The notes under the pieces: generated by a model
What the model was told of the DNA's origin: nothing
The model's database searches: none
The model's input: only the letters and a program-made list of their open reading frames with translations
Shown: one piece after another, positions 7,647 through 16,658 of the stretch
Position numbering within the stretch: position 1 is the first letter of the stretch
Layout: every line of letters starts with the position of its first letter
Assembly: GCA_947495295.1 (NCBI GenBank)
Contig: CANLYJ010000006.1
Span: 1-64,000, forward strand
Origin: an uncultured Paracoccaceae bacterium
Lineage (GTDB): Bacteria > Pseudomonadota > Alphaproteobacteria > Rhodobacterales > Rhodobacteraceae
DNA length: 64,000 bases
Reading direction: 5' to 3'
Made by a program: the position numbers and the translations under genes

Positions 7647-8501
7647 TCAGATGGCAGGCAGGCCAAAGAGTTTTGTGGCGTTGCGATGGCCGATGGCTGC
7701 GGCCTCATCCGTTGAGAGAGCACCCAGCAACGATTGCGTCACCTCCAGCCAATCGGGCAGCCCATTGGCCAGTTCCACGACCGGCCAGTCGCTACCCCAA
7801 ACCATGCGGGACGGGCCGAAAACCTCTAACACATGATCAACATATGGCTGTATCGCCGCCTGTGTCGCGTTGCCGGGCGCGCAATAGGCCAGCAGGCCGG
7901 ACAGCTTGCAATATACGTTAGGAAGGGCTGCAAGTGCCGCGGTACCTTCCCGCCACGGGTCCAGCCCATCACCCGCAATATCGGGCACGCCGCAATGGTT
8001 TAGGATGATGGTGGTGTTGTCGCAGACCTGCGCCAGTTCCGCCCCCAGCTTGAGCTGTTTCGGCAGCATGCACAGGTCAAAAGGCTTTCCCCGATCCCCT
8101 AGTGTTCGCAGATTTTTGCGAAATGTCGCCGTGGTGGACAAGTCATCAGGCATCACATGCAGGATCCGCCGATAGCCCACCACGCCCAGATCGTCACATT
8201 CATCCAACCAATCGGCAAAGCCTGCATCCTCTTCCGGCCGGCAAGATGCGATCAGGCCAAGGATGCCGCTGCCCTGCTGTTTGGCAAGGGTTGCGACATG
8301 CCGCGCCTCGGCCTGATAATCCGCGTCATCGACACCGGTTTCCATAAACAACGTCCCGGCAACATCGTGGCCAGTCGTCAATTCGGCGTAGCGTTCCAGC
8401 GGAAACGCCTTATCGGCCAGGGGTGGAATACCATCTGTCCATCCGTAGCCTGCGACATCGGGATAGACAAAATGCTGGTGGGTATCGATCAGCGTGACCA
8501 T
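7647..8501 (-). CDS. Amidohydrolase-family lactonase (L-fuconolactonase/rhamnonolactonase-like)
   Basis: A 284-residue amidohydrolase of the amidohydrolase-2 TIM-barrel type. The metal-binding motif DTHQHF is at residues 6-11. Other conserved elements are HCGVPDIAG and the C-terminal VWGSDWPVVE, where the Asp is the usual catalytic residue. Characterised relatives hydrolyse sugar lactones (L-fucono-, L-rhamnono- and galactaro-lactones). In this operon, with a mutarotase, sugar-acid dehydratases, an SDR and an FAH-family hydrolase, a lactonase converting a sugar lactone to its acid is the likely job. Cytosolic. The exact sugar is not determinable from sequence. Confidence 0.85.
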   Translation of the reverse strand: MVTLIDTHQHFVYPDVAGYGWTDGIPPLADKAFPLERYAELTTGHDVAGTLFMETGVDDADYQAEARHVATLAKQQGSGILGLIASCRPEEDAGFADWLDECDDLGVVGYRRILHVMPDDLSTTATFRKNLRTLGDRGKPFDLCMLPKQLKLGAELAQVCDNTTIILNHCGVPDIAGDGLDPWREGTAALAALPNVYCKLSGLLAYCAPGNATQAAIQPYVDHVLEVFGPSRMVWGSDWPVVELANGLPDWLEVTQSLLGALSTDEAAAIGHRNATKLFGLPAI

Positions 8502-8512
8502 GGTATCATCTC

Positions 8513-9361
8513 CTATTCTGGATCTGTGATTGCCTGCTGTTTTTGTTGGCCAAGCCCGTCGATGCCCAGTTCAACCACATCACCGGGTCGCAGATATTGT
8601 TGGGGTTTCTGGCCCATGCCAACACCGGGCGGGGTGCCGGTTGAAATCACGTCACCGGGCATAAGCGACATGAACTGGCTGAGGTAACTGACAAGGTGAG
8701 CGACCCCATAAACCATTGTTTTCGTTGACCCGTCCTGCATTTTCTTCCCATTGACGGTCAGCCACATCGATAGGTTCTGCGGATCGGCGATTTCGTCCTT
8801 GGTCACCAGCCACGGACCCAACTGGCCGTAGTTGTCACAGCTTTTGCCCTTGGTCCATTGGCCCGCACGTTCGATCTGAAACGCCCGCTCGGACACATCA
8901 TTGGTCACGGCATATCCGGCCACATAGTCCATGGCGTCGGCTTCGCTGACATATTTCGCGCGTTTACCGATGATGACGGCCAGTTCGACCTCCCAATCGG
9001 TCTTTTCCGATCCGCGCGGGATAATGATGGGATCATCGGGGCCACAGATTGCGCTGGTGGCTTTCATGAACATTACCGGTTCTGATGGCACTTCCATCCC
9101 GCTTTCGGCGGCGTGATCGGCATAGTTCAGGCCGATGCAGATGAATTTTCCGGTGCCGGACACGCAAGGCCCAAGCCGGGCATCGGCGGGGACGGTTGGC
9201 AATTGTGACAGATCGGTTGCAGCGATCCTGGCCAGCCCATCCGCAGACAGCGCATCACCCGCGATGTCATCCACAACCGAGGACAAATCGCGGATCGTCC
9301 CATCTGTATCAAGAATGCCCGGTTTTTCTGCGCCCTCGGCGCCAAATCTGAGTAACTTCAT
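8513..9361 (-). CDS. Fumarylacetoacetate hydrolase family protein (2,4-diketo-3-deoxy-sugar-acid hydrolase-like)
   Basis: A 282-residue FAH-superfamily enzyme. After a ~70-residue N-terminal domain the catalytic core shows ICIGLNYADHAAESG, the metal ligands in DWEVELAVIIG, the YVAGYAVTNDVSER block and the C-terminal GDVISTGTPPGVGMG. Close relatives include 2,4-diketo-3-deoxy-L-fuconate and -L-rhamnonate hydrolases, which split the diketo acid to pyruvate and L-lactate. Placement immediately downstream of a KDF-dehydrogenase-like SDR and beside a lactonase strongly suggests that role. Cytosolic, divalent-metal dependent. Confidence 0.87.
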   Translation of the reverse strand: MKLLRFGAEGAEKPGILDTDGTIRDLSSVVDDIAGDALSADGLARIAATDLSQLPTVPADARLGPCVSGTGKFICIGLNYADHAAESGMEVPSEPVMFMKATSAICGPDDPIIIPRGSEKTDWEVELAVIIGKRAKYVSEADAMDYVAGYAVTNDVSERAFQIERAGQWTKGKSCDNYGQLGPWLVTKDEIADPQNLSMWLTVNGKKMQDGSTKTMVYGVAHLVSYLSQFMSLMPGDVISTGTPPGVGMGQKPQQYLRPGDVVELGIDGLGQQKQQAITDPE

Positions 9362-9372
9362 TCAATCAATCC

Positions 9373-10110
9373 TTATGTATTGGACCAGCCGCCATCAATG
9401 ATATGGGCGTGGCCTGTCGTATAGGCACTTTCATCCGATGCGAGATGCACCACAAGGGCTGCAATTTCCTCTGCTTTGCCGATCCGCCCGATGGGCTGCC
9501 GCGCGATAAACGCCGCGCGTGCCGCATCATAATCGCCCGTGTCATGAAGCCGTTGTTCAAGCGACGGGCTTTCGACCGTGCCTGGACAGATCGCATTGCA
9601 TCGCACGCCTTGGGTGATGAAATCAGCCGCAATAGCTTTTGTCATCCCGATCACTGCCGCCTTTGTCGTGCCGTAGGCGAACCGATTTGGTGCCGCAATC
9701 ACGGATGAGGCCACCGACGACATGTTGATGATCGACCCGCTACGGCGGTCCAGCATGGTGGGTAGAAACGCCCGGCACATCCGATACATTGCCGTGACAT
9801 TCAGGTCATTTGAAAAGGCCCATTGGTCTTCGTCACAGTCCAGAATGGTCCCATGCGCCACGAACCCTGCGCAGTTGAACAACACGTCCACGCCGCCCGT
9901 GACGTCCAGCGCGTTGGCGATAGATGCCGTATCGGTCACGTCCAGTTTCAGGGTTTGCAGCCCCAGATCGGCCAGTTCTGACAGGGCGGCATCGTTCACA
10001 TCGCTGGCAATAACAGTGGCCCCTTCGGCCTGCATGGCCAGTGCAGAGGCGCGCCCGATCCCTTGCCCGGCGGCGGTCACAAGACAGGTTTTTGCGGTGA
10101 GTCGGTTCAT
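9373..10110 (-). CDS. Short-chain dehydrogenase (2-keto-3-deoxy-L-fuconate dehydrogenase-like)
   Basis: A 245-residue classical SDR. It has a Rossmann motif TAAGQGIG near residue 12, DVND for cofactor choice (favouring NAD), NCAG, and the catalytic Ser (INMSSVASS) and YxxxK (YGTTK). The start at MNRLTAKTCL (10110) is chosen because the upstream extension overlaps the previous gene. The sequence resembles dehydrogenases that oxidise 2-keto-3-deoxy-L-fuconate or -rhamnonate at C4, feeding the FAH-family hydrolase encoded next. Cytosolic. Confidence 0.87.
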   Translation of the reverse strand: MNRLTAKTCLVTAAGQGIGRASALAMQAEGATVIASDVNDAALSELADLGLQTLKLDVTDTASIANALDVTGGVDVLFNCAGFVAHGTILDCDEDQWAFSNDLNVTAMYRMCRAFLPTMLDRRSGSIINMSSVASSVIAAPNRFAYGTTKAAVIGMTKAIAADFITQGVRCNAICPGTVESPSLEQRLHDTGDYDAARAAFIARQPIGRIGKAEEIAALVVHLASDESAYTTGHAHIIDGGWSNT

Positions 10111-10123
10111 TTGTTGTCCTTCT

Positions 10124-11314
10124 TCAGGCGGGCAGACAAGCCGGGCCAATGGGTTCAAAGCTTTTATAGGTCAGGATGAATTCCTGATGCCCAAGCTGTT
10201 CGGATTTGGTCGGTTCCCCGGCGGCAACCTGCCCGACCAAGTCCATGATTTCGGTCCCCACAGTTTCCAGATCGGCGGTGCCGTCGATGATGCGGCCCGC
10301 ATTGATATCCATGTCCTCGTGCAGACGTTCATACATATCGGGATTGGCCGCCACCTTGATCACCGGCGATATCGCTGACCCGACGACAGAGCCGCGCCCT
10401 GTCACAAAGATGGTCATATGCGCGCCGGATGCCATCATCTCAACTATTTCGGCATTGTCCGAGATATTGGGAAAGCCGAATTGCACCGGCCCGTCAGGCA
10501 CCACATCCATCAGGTACAGCCCGCCCTTGGGTGGGATATCCCCCGGTTTGATCAGGCCCGAGATTGGGGACGCGCCGGATTTGGCATAGGCGCCCATCGA
10601 TTTTTCTTCGATCGTGGATAATCCGCCATCTGCATTGCCGGATGCAAAGCTGCCGTAGCCCAATTCTGCATAATACCGCGCTGCTTTCTCCACCGATGCG
10701 CGCAGTTCAATCGCCAGTTCGGGCGTGGCGGCGCGGCTGGCCATGATATCCTCACATCCGATCAACTCGCCCGTTTCTTCAAAAATGCAGGTAGCCCCGG
10801 CGGCCACAAGTTGATCAAAGGCGCGGCCTGTTGCCGGGTTGCCGGAAATCCCGCTGGTCCCGTCAGAGCCGCCGCAAACCGTGCCAATCACCAGATCGGA
10901 CAGGTCCATCGGCGCGCGTGGTGTGTTGTCCAGCGTCTTAACGGCGTCGGCCACAAACGCCCTGCCGCGTTCAATTGCACTTTTGGTGCCGCCGGTTTTC
11001 TGGATAACAAGGGTTTCAACCGGCCTGCCGCTATCGGCCACGACGCGTTCCAACTGCACGCGGTTGAAGCTTTCGCAGCCCAGCGACACGAGCAACACGG
11101 CCCCGACATTCGGGTGCGTGCATAGCCGTTCCATCATTTTCTGGGCGTATGGGTTGGGAAAGCAGCCCGGAAATCCGATGACATGGGCTTTTTCCCGGTC
11201 AAGCAGTGCGATTTCGCGGGCGACGTGATGAGCACATTCGACCAGATAGGCGACGATAACCTGATTGCGGATGCCCTTGCGCCCGTCGGCGCGCAGATAG
11301 CCTCGCATTGTCAT
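10124..11314 (-). CDS. UxaA-family dehydratase, large (catalytic) part
   Basis: A 396-residue UxaA-family protein (altronate/galactarate dehydratase large domain). It opens with YLRADGRKGIRNQVIVAYLVEC, has conserved cysteine- and glycine-rich segments (FPGCFPNPY, TVCGGSDGTSG, EETGELIGCED) and ends with a conserved AGEPTKSEQLGHQEFIL tail. These enzymes dehydrate hexonates using an Fe-dependent site. The N-terminal SAF domain found fused in altronate dehydratase is encoded by the separate upstream gene at 11311, overlapping by 4 bp. Substrate here is presumably a sugar acid of the imported sugar. Confidence 0.88.
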   Translation of the reverse strand: MTMRGYLRADGRKGIRNQVIVAYLVECAHHVAREIALLDREKAHVIGFPGCFPNPYAQKMMERLCTHPNVGAVLLVSLGCESFNRVQLERVVADSGRPVETLVIQKTGGTKSAIERGRAFVADAVKTLDNTPRAPMDLSDLVIGTVCGGSDGTSGISGNPATGRAFDQLVAAGATCIFEETGELIGCEDIMASRAATPELAIELRASVEKAARYYAELGYGSFASGNADGGLSTIEEKSMGAYAKSGASPISGLIKPGDIPPKGGLYLMDVVPDGPVQFGFPNISDNAEIVEMMASGAHMTIFVTGRGSVVGSAISPVIKVAANPDMYERLHEDMDINAGRIIDGTADLETVGTEIMDLVGQVAAGEPTKSEQLGHQEFILTYKSFEPIGPACLPA

Positions 11315-11619
11315 GCAATGTCTCCTGTTTCGGTCAGGGCATAGGTGGGGGTGTAGTCGCTTTTCATGTTATGCAGGTGAACGTGATCCCCGACTGCAAT
11401 GGCCATGGTGGCAGACCCAATCGGCACACCATATTTCAGCACCTTGTCGCCGGGTTGCATCGACGCCCGCGCCAGTTTGTGCCCCATGGTGACAGCCTGC
11501 ATCAGCGTCACCACGGCATCACCGATCTGCACCTTTTCGCCCGCATCAATGGCGCATCGCACAACGGCCACAGTGTCATGGTCATTAAGGATGATCAGCC
11601 GTGGGTCGATGTCTGGCAT
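11311..11619 (-). CDS. UxaA-family SAF-domain small subunit
   Basis: A 102-residue protein corresponding to the SAF domain of altronate dehydratase-type enzymes: IILNDHDTVAVVRCAIDAGE at the start and MGHKLARASMQPGDKVLKYG, the conserved H-K-A and GD-V-KYG pattern, in the middle. Its gene overlaps the large subunit by an ATGA, so the two are translationally coupled and very probably form one enzyme. It helps shape the active site in the family. Cytosolic. Confidence 0.87.
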   Translation of the reverse strand: MPDIDPRLIILNDHDTVAVVRCAIDAGEKVQIGDAVVTLMQAVTMGHKLARASMQPGDKVLKYGVPIGSATMAIAVGDHVHLHNMKSDYTPTYALTETGDIA

Positions 11620-11622
11620 CAG

Positions 11623-12273
11623 TCAAAACTTCCCATAGGCCAGATAGGCCTCTTGCGGGTCAGTGCCATCCAGAATGGCCTTGCGCACCTTGTTTTCGGT
11701 CTGCATGGCGGACAGGGATTGATCGATAACATCCTCCAAAATCTCTGCCGGGATACAGACCATCCCGTCGCGGTCCCCGTGCAACCAATCGCCGGGGCGG
11801 ATCAGCACATCTTCGATCATGATATCCACTTCGGTCGCGGTGGGCAGCCAGAAACCGACAATATCGCGCGGCGTGTGATGGGTGCGCCAGCAGGGCAGGC
11901 CAAGTTTGAGAATGAAATTGGAATCCCGTAGCCCACCATCCAGTACACAACCCAGCACGCCTTTCCCATGCAGGGTTTCAGCGGACAGTTCACCCATTTG
12001 CGCGATCTGGTGCGTATGCGGTTGGGCCGTCCAGATATGCCCCGGCTTGGCCTTGGACAGCAGCCCTGTCCAGGCCAGCAGGGTTTCATGCGGATCGGCG
12101 GTTTCATCGACCCGCCCTTCAACCGTCCAGGCCGGACCGCACAGCACCATGTCAGGCTGCAATGGTGTGATCCGGGGCGGCAGGGTGAAATTGCGTCGCC
12201 CCATGGTGCGCATCACGTCATGAATAACGCTGGTGTAACACCCTTTCAGTTGCCCAAGCCGGTTATCCGTCAT
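11623..12273 (-). CDS. RraA-family protein (aldolase/decarboxylase-like)
   Basis: A 216-residue RraA-like fold protein. The core shows VLGCVLDGGLRDS and, further on, DWLHGDRDGMVCIPAE, where G-D-x-D-G-M forms the metal/substrate site of 4-hydroxy-4-methyl-2-oxoglutarate/4-carboxy-4-hydroxy-2-oxoadipate aldolases. Homologues in sugar operons are usually proposed as pyruvate aldolases or oxaloacetate decarboxylases. It overlaps the mutarotase gene by 11 bp. Role in this pathway is not certain: it might give an aldolytic branch parallel to the SDR/FAH route. Confidence 0.83.
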   Translation of the reverse strand: MTDNRLGQLKGCYTSVIHDVMRTMGRRNFTLPPRITPLQPDMVLCGPAWTVEGRVDETADPHETLLAWTGLLSKAKPGHIWTAQPHTHQIAQMGELSAETLHGKGVLGCVLDGGLRDSNFILKLGLPCWRTHHTPRDIVGFWLPTATEVDIMIEDVLIRPGDWLHGDRDGMVCIPAEILEDVIDQSLSAMQTENKVRKAILDGTDPQEAYLAYGKF

Positions 12274-12595
12274 GGTGAAACACCTCTTCCATCATCGCCC
12301 ACCATTCGCCGTCTTTGCGGGTGTCCAGCGGCTCTTGCATGGGCATGCAGATGTCCCACCATTCCTGCGTTTTGGGGTCCGCTGCCATTTTGGCGGCGTC
12401 GGCTGCAAAATCTGTTCCGTGATACTCCCAATAGCCAAATAGCAGATTTTCCGGTTCGCGCAGATAGATCGAATAATTACGGATGTTGCACGCGCTGATC
12501 TGGGCCAGAATTTCAGACCAGGTATCCGCGTGAAGCCGTTTATAGTCCGGAATTTGATCAGGTTTGATGCCGATCACCATTGCCATACGTTCCAT
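12263..12595 (-). CDS. L-rhamnose mutarotase family protein (RhaM-like)
   Basis: A 110-residue protein of the RhaM/RhaU (DUF718) family. Conserved features are YKRLHADTW (His22, the proposed acid), NIRNYSIYLREPENLLFGYWEY and a Trp-rich WWDICMPMQEP, then EEVFH at the C-terminus. The family interconverts alpha and beta anomers of L-rhamnose and related sugars. Its presence points to a 6-deoxyhexose (rhamnose, fucose or similar) as the imported substrate. Cytosolic. Confidence 0.87.
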   Translation of the reverse strand: MERMAMVIGIKPDQIPDYKRLHADTWSEILAQISACNIRNYSIYLREPENLLFGYWEYHGTDFAADAAKMAADPKTQEWWDICMPMQEPLDTRKDGEWWAMMEEVFHHDG

Positions 12596-12598
12596 GAT

Positions 12599-13711
12599 CT
12601 ACCTTTCTATCGTTGCGTTCAGACCCGCGATGGAGCGCGATGCAATTGCGTCCCAATCCCAGGCGATGCCCAGCCCCGGCGCATCGGGCGCATGGGCCTG
12701 ACCGTTTTGAATATCAAGCCGTGATGTCGTGATATCATCAAGCTGCGGGATGTATTCCAGCATCGGCGCGTTGGGCACGGCACAGGTCAGGCTGACATGC
12801 AGTTCCATCAGGAAATGTGGGCAGATTGCGACGTTGAATGCCTCCGCCATATGCGCGATTTTGAGCCATGGGGTGATCCCACCAACGCGGGCCACATCCG
12901 CCTGCACAATCGTGCATGCGCCCATCGCCAGATAATCCTTGAATTGGCTGAGCGAATACAAGCTTTCGCCGACCGCGATGGGCACGGGTGAAGCGGCAGT
13001 CAATTGCACATGCGCGCCCACATCATCAGCGGGCAGCGGTTCTTCGAACCAACCGATATCATATTCCGCCAGCATAGCTGCCCGCCGCCGCGCCTCTGCC
13101 AATGTGAAAGATTGGTTGGCATCGACAAGGATCTGATAGGTCGGGCCAACGGCATCGCGCACCGCCTTTAGCCGGGTCCGATCTTCGGCAAGGGTTGGTT
13201 TGCCGATCTTGATCTTGGATCCGGCAAAGCCTCTCTCCTGCATGGCGAGCGCATCTGTCACCAAATCCTCTGTCGGAATATGCAGCCAGCCGCCTTCTGT
13301 GGAATACATCGGCACCGCCGGTTTCGCGCCGCCCGCCATCCGCCATAGCGGCTGATCAGCCCGCAAGCAGCGCAAATCCCAAAGCGCTGTGTCGATTGCT
13401 GCCAAGGCCAGTGAGGTGATCGGCCCCACCGATGTCGCATGGGTGGACATGAGCAGGTCGCGCCAGGTGGCCTCGATCTCCTCCGCCTCCCGCCCGATTG
13501 TCAGCGGTAGCAGCGTATCGCGCAGCAGGCTCACAATCGCAGGGCCGCCCGCGCCGATGGTGTAGCAATAGCCGGTGCCAACATGGCCATCTGCATCAGT
13601 AAGGCGCAGAATTGGGGTTTCCTGCGATACGAATGACTGGATCGCATCGGTTCGCGCGACCTTGGGCACAAGATCAACCATCACAAGGTCAGCTTTGACA
13701 ATCTGTGCCAT
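12599..13711 (-). CDS. Enolase-superfamily sugar-acid dehydratase (mandelate racemase/muconate lactonizing type)
   Basis: A 370-residue MR/MLE-type barrel enzyme. Visible catalytic features are KIK (Lys166, Lys168), metal ligands Asp197 (DAN), Glu223/224 (WFEEP) and Glu249 (VGES), and His299 (CPHF). This is the arrangement of acid-sugar dehydratases. The ATG at 13711 overlaps the stop of the ABC ATPase gene (ATGA); a TTG one codon upstream is less likely. With the lactonase, SDR and FAH enzyme it would supply the 2-keto-3-deoxy acid. A second dehydratase of the UxaA type is in the same operon, so each may take a different substrate. Confidence 0.88.
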   Translation of the reverse strand: MAQIVKADLVMVDLVPKVARTDAIQSFVSQETPILRLTDADGHVGTGYCYTIGAGGPAIVSLLRDTLLPLTIGREAEEIEATWRDLLMSTHATSVGPITSLALAAIDTALWDLRCLRADQPLWRMAGGAKPAVPMYSTEGGWLHIPTEDLVTDALAMQERGFAGSKIKIGKPTLAEDRTRLKAVRDAVGPTYQILVDANQSFTLAEARRRAAMLAEYDIGWFEEPLPADDVGAHVQLTAASPVPIAVGESLYSLSQFKDYLAMGACTIVQADVARVGGITPWLKIAHMAEAFNVAICPHFLMELHVSLTCAVPNAPMLEYIPQLDDITTSRLDIQNGQAHAPDAPGLGIAWDWDAIASRSIAGLNATIER

Positions 13712-14805
13712 CAATCGGACCGGACAGAGTTGCCGGTCGCGGCATCAAACAGATGCGCACGATCCATCGCGATATCGAATTCCAATGTCTCACCCGGCGT
13801 AACATCCCGTGGGCCAAACATTTTGCCCTGCGCTTCCAGCCCCGCGATGCTGGTGTAAAGGATGGTTTCTGTTCCCAGCGGTTCGGATAGCACCACATCC
13901 AGCGTCAACCGGGCGCTGTCACCGCTTTCGGCAATGCCATGGCCAACTGGGGTTAGGTCATCAGGGCGCAGGCCAAAGATAACCTCTTGCCCATCGCGCA
14001 CCCTGTCGGCCAATCGCGTTGGAACGGGCAGGGATTTGCCATCCGTGAACACGACTTCGGTGCCCCGGATTGTTGCAGGCAACAGGTTCATCGGGGGCGA
14101 GCCGATAAAGCTGGCCACGAATGTGTTGACCGGATGATTGAATACCTCCATCGGGGTGCCGACCTGTTCGATATGGCCGTCCTTCATGACGACGATCCGA
14201 TCGGCCAATGTCATCGCTTCAACCTGATCATGCGTTACGTAGACCACGGTTGTTTTCACCTTCTGATGCAGTTTCTTGATCTCGGTCCGCATCTGCACGC
14301 GCAGCTTGGCGTCAAGGTTTGACAGGGGTTCGTCAAACAGGAATGCCTCTGGGTGGCGGACGATGGCGCGGCCCATGGCAACCCGTTGGCGTTGCCCGCC
14401 TGAAAGCTCGGCTGGTGTGCGCTCCAACAATTCGTCCAGCCCTAGAATATCAGCGGCCTCGTTGACCCGCGCGGTGATGGTGGCTTCGTCCTGTTTGGCA
14501 ATCTTCAGCCCAAAGCCCAGATTTTCACGCACCGACATATGCGGGTAAAGCGCATAGTTCTGGAACACCATCGAGATATTGCGCTTGCGCGGGGGCAGGT
14601 CATTCACCACGCCGGGGCCGATGGATACCGTCCCGTCAGAGATGTCTTCCAACCCCGCAATCATGCGCAGCGTTGTTGATTTTCCGCAGCCCGACGGCCC
14701 GACCAGCACGACAAATTCGTTATGCGCGATATCAAGATCGATACCATGCACCACCTCGACCTTGCCGTAGCGTTTGATGACGTTGTTGAGCGTAATTTCG
14801 GCCAT
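13711..14805 (-). CDS. Sugar ABC transporter ATP-binding protein (UgpC/MsmK/MalK type)
   Basis: A 364-residue CUT1-type ATPase. Walker A GPSGCGKST is at residues 36-44, followed by a Q-loop, the ABC signature LSGGQRQR, Walker B FLFDEPLSNLDAKLR and H-loop VTHDQVEAM. The C-terminal ~130 residues are the regulatory/OB-type domain of MalK-like ATPases. It powers the two permeases encoded just upstream. The gene lies 3 bp after the MalG-like gene and overlaps the dehydratase. Cytoplasmic face of the inner membrane. Confidence 0.94.
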   Translation of the reverse strand: MAEITLNNVIKRYGKVEVVHGIDLDIAHNEFVVLVGPSGCGKSTTLRMIAGLEDISDGTVSIGPGVVNDLPPRKRNISMVFQNYALYPHMSVRENLGFGLKIAKQDEATITARVNEAADILGLDELLERTPAELSGGQRQRVAMGRAIVRHPEAFLFDEPLSNLDAKLRVQMRTEIKKLHQKVKTTVVYVTHDQVEAMTLADRIVVMKDGHIEQVGTPMEVFNHPVNTFVASFIGSPPMNLLPATIRGTEVVFTDGKSLPVPTRLADRVRDGQEVIFGLRPDDLTPVGHGIAESGDSARLTLDVVLSEPLGTETILYTSIAGLEAQGKMFGPRDVTPGETLEFDIAMDRAHLFDAATGNSVRSD

Positions 14806-14808
14806 ATT

Positions 14809-15669
14809 CTATCCTTTGACGCCGCCGAACGTGAGGCCAGCGATGAGGTGTTTTTGCACAAGAAAGGTCAGGATCAGCGCGGGGATGATGATAATCACCG
14901 CCATAGCTGACATGCCTGCCCAATCGATTGTGAACTGTGCTGTGAAATCCATCAGGCCCACAGGCAGGGTTTTGCTATCGGTCGAACGTGTCAGGTTCGA
15001 AGCCAGCGCGTATTCGTTCCAGGATGTCAGAAAGGCGAAGATGCCCGCGCTTGCGATACCGGATTTGGCCAGCGGAAATTCGATCTTCCAAAACGCCTGC
15101 CAGCGTGTGCAGCCATCGACTTGCGCGGCCTCTGACATTTCCTTGGGGATTTGTCGAAAGAACCCGTCGATCAACCAGATGGTGAAAGGGACGTTCAGCG
15201 CGACATAGACTATGATCAGGCCGAGTTTGGCATCGATCAGGCCAATCCGGCTCCAGATCATGAAGATGGGCAGTGATAGAGCGATCCCGGGTACCGTCCG
15301 CGACAGCATCAGCCCCAGAAACAGCCCGTTTTTGAACCGGAAGCGATAGCGGGCAAAGGCGTAGCCGCCTGACATCCCGATCAGCAAAGCAATCGCTGTG
15401 CTTGTCAATGCGATAATCAGGGAATTGGCGAAATAGGCGGGCACCGGAATGGCGACCTGATCGGCCCCAAAGCCGAATATCTTGGCAAAGTTATTCAGGC
15501 TGGGATTTTCGGGGATCCAGACGGGTGGCTTTGCCAGCACCTCACCGTTCGGGCGGAAAGCGGTCAGCACCACCCAAAGGCCAGGCACACAGATGATCAC
15601 CATCAGGATGAATGTCAGGACCCAAGTGGCGATGGCCCCGATTTGTTTGCGCAGCTTGCCGTTCATCAT
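14809..15669 (-). CDS. Carbohydrate ABC transporter permease (MalG type)
   Basis: A 286-residue inner-membrane permease with six hydrophobic helices. The EAA loop that contacts the ATPase is EMSEAAQVDGCTRWQAFWKI in the C-terminal half. Start ATG at 15669 overlaps the stop of the MalF-like gene. Part of a CUT1 importer with the genes at 13711, 15666 and 16659. Confidence 0.93.
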   Translation of the reverse strand: MMNGKLRKQIGAIATWVLTFILMVIICVPGLWVVLTAFRPNGEVLAKPPVWIPENPSLNNFAKIFGFGADQVAIPVPAYFANSLIIALTSTAIALLIGMSGGYAFARYRFRFKNGLFLGLMLSRTVPGIALSLPIFMIWSRIGLIDAKLGLIIVYVALNVPFTIWLIDGFFRQIPKEMSEAAQVDGCTRWQAFWKIEFPLAKSGIASAGIFAFLTSWNEYALASNLTRSTDSKTLPVGLMDFTAQFTIDWAGMSAMAVIIIIPALILTFLVQKHLIAGLTFGGVKG

Positions 15670-16583
15670 TCGGCCCCTCCCATGTATTTGCGGGCCGCGA
15701 GCAGCTTGGTGAAGAAATAGTACGTGAATGCGATAGACAGCAGGATCGACACATAAGCCATCGCATTGGCCTGCCCCATGCGGGCATTGTCATAGCCGGT
15801 GCGTGCAATCAGGGTCCATAATAGCTCGGTCCGGCCTGCCGGCCCGCCGCCCGTCATGACATCAACGATGTCATAGGCGCGGGCGACATCAAGGCTGCGG
15901 ATCGTCATGGCGATGAACACAAACGGCATCAGAAAAGGCAGGGTGATGTGGCGAAAGACTTGCCATGGATTGCAGCCATCGACCTTCGCGGCCTCCAACG
16001 GGTCGCGGGGCATGGCAAACAGGCCCGCAAGCAGCAGGATGGCAAAGACCGATGTGCTCATCCACACTTCGGCAAAGATGATCGAAAAATTGGCCAAGTA
16101 CTTATCCACCAGCCAGGGGATCGCCCCATCGCTCAGGCCCAGAGACTGCAAAGCGTTGTTCAGGATACCGATATTGTCGTTGAAGACGAATTTGAACTGA
16201 TAGCCCACCAGGATTGGCGAAAACATCATCGGGAACATCATGATGGTGCGCAGCGTGCGCTGCCCCCATGTGATCTTGTTGATCAAAAGGGCGATGCCCA
16301 GCCCAAACAGGAATTCGAGATTCAGCGCGATGGTCAGAAAAATAATGGTCCGGCCAAAGGCAGTCCAAAAATCCCCATCTGCAAAAATACGTTGGTAATT
16401 GCGGAATCCAACCCATTGCCACAGGCTTTCGGGCCGGATCAGCCGATAGCCTGTAAAGCTGGTGTAAAGCGAGAAAAGCAGCGGCAGCAGCACTACAAAC
16501 AGCAGTGTCAGAATTGCAGGAAGCAGCAGCAGAAACGGGGTGTATTTTTCCCGTTGCCAGAACGGTGGGCGCTTGGTGGCCAT
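15666..16583 (-). CDS. Carbohydrate ABC transporter permease (MalF type)
   Basis: A 305-residue inner-membrane permease with six helices after a short basic N-terminus (MATKRPPFWQREKY). The EAA loop is DPLEAAKVDGCNPWQVFRHI. It pairs with the MalG-type permease, overlapping it by 4 bp. It is separated from the preceding binding-protein gene by a 75-bp spacer that carries a hairpin. Confidence 0.93.
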   Translation of the reverse strand: MATKRPPFWQREKYTPFLLLLPAILTLLFVVLLPLLFSLYTSFTGYRLIRPESLWQWVGFRNYQRIFADGDFWTAFGRTIIFLTIALNLEFLFGLGIALLINKITWGQRTLRTIMMFPMMFSPILVGYQFKFVFNDNIGILNNALQSLGLSDGAIPWLVDKYLANFSIIFAEVWMSTSVFAILLLAGLFAMPRDPLEAAKVDGCNPWQVFRHITLPFLMPFVFIAMTIRSLDVARAYDIVDVMTGGGPAGRTELLWTLIARTGYDNARMGQANAMAYVSILLSIAFTYYFFTKLLAARKYMGGAE

Positions 16584-16615
16584 GATGTGGCTGCCTTTGA
16601 AAAAGATTGCGAAAA

Positions 16616-16643
16616 TGGCGCGAACAGTTGCTTGCCCGCGCCA
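16616..16643 (-). promoter_or_regulatory. Hairpin between binding-protein and permease genes
   Basis: TGGCGCG (16616-16622) pairs perfectly with CGCGCCA (16637-16643) in the spacer between the sugar-binding protein gene and the MalF-type permease. There is no T-run of terminator quality, so it is more likely an mRNA-stabilising or partial-attenuation hairpin that favours binding-protein expression. Confidence 0.5.
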
Positions 16644-16658
16644 GTTCAGGGAGGTGCG

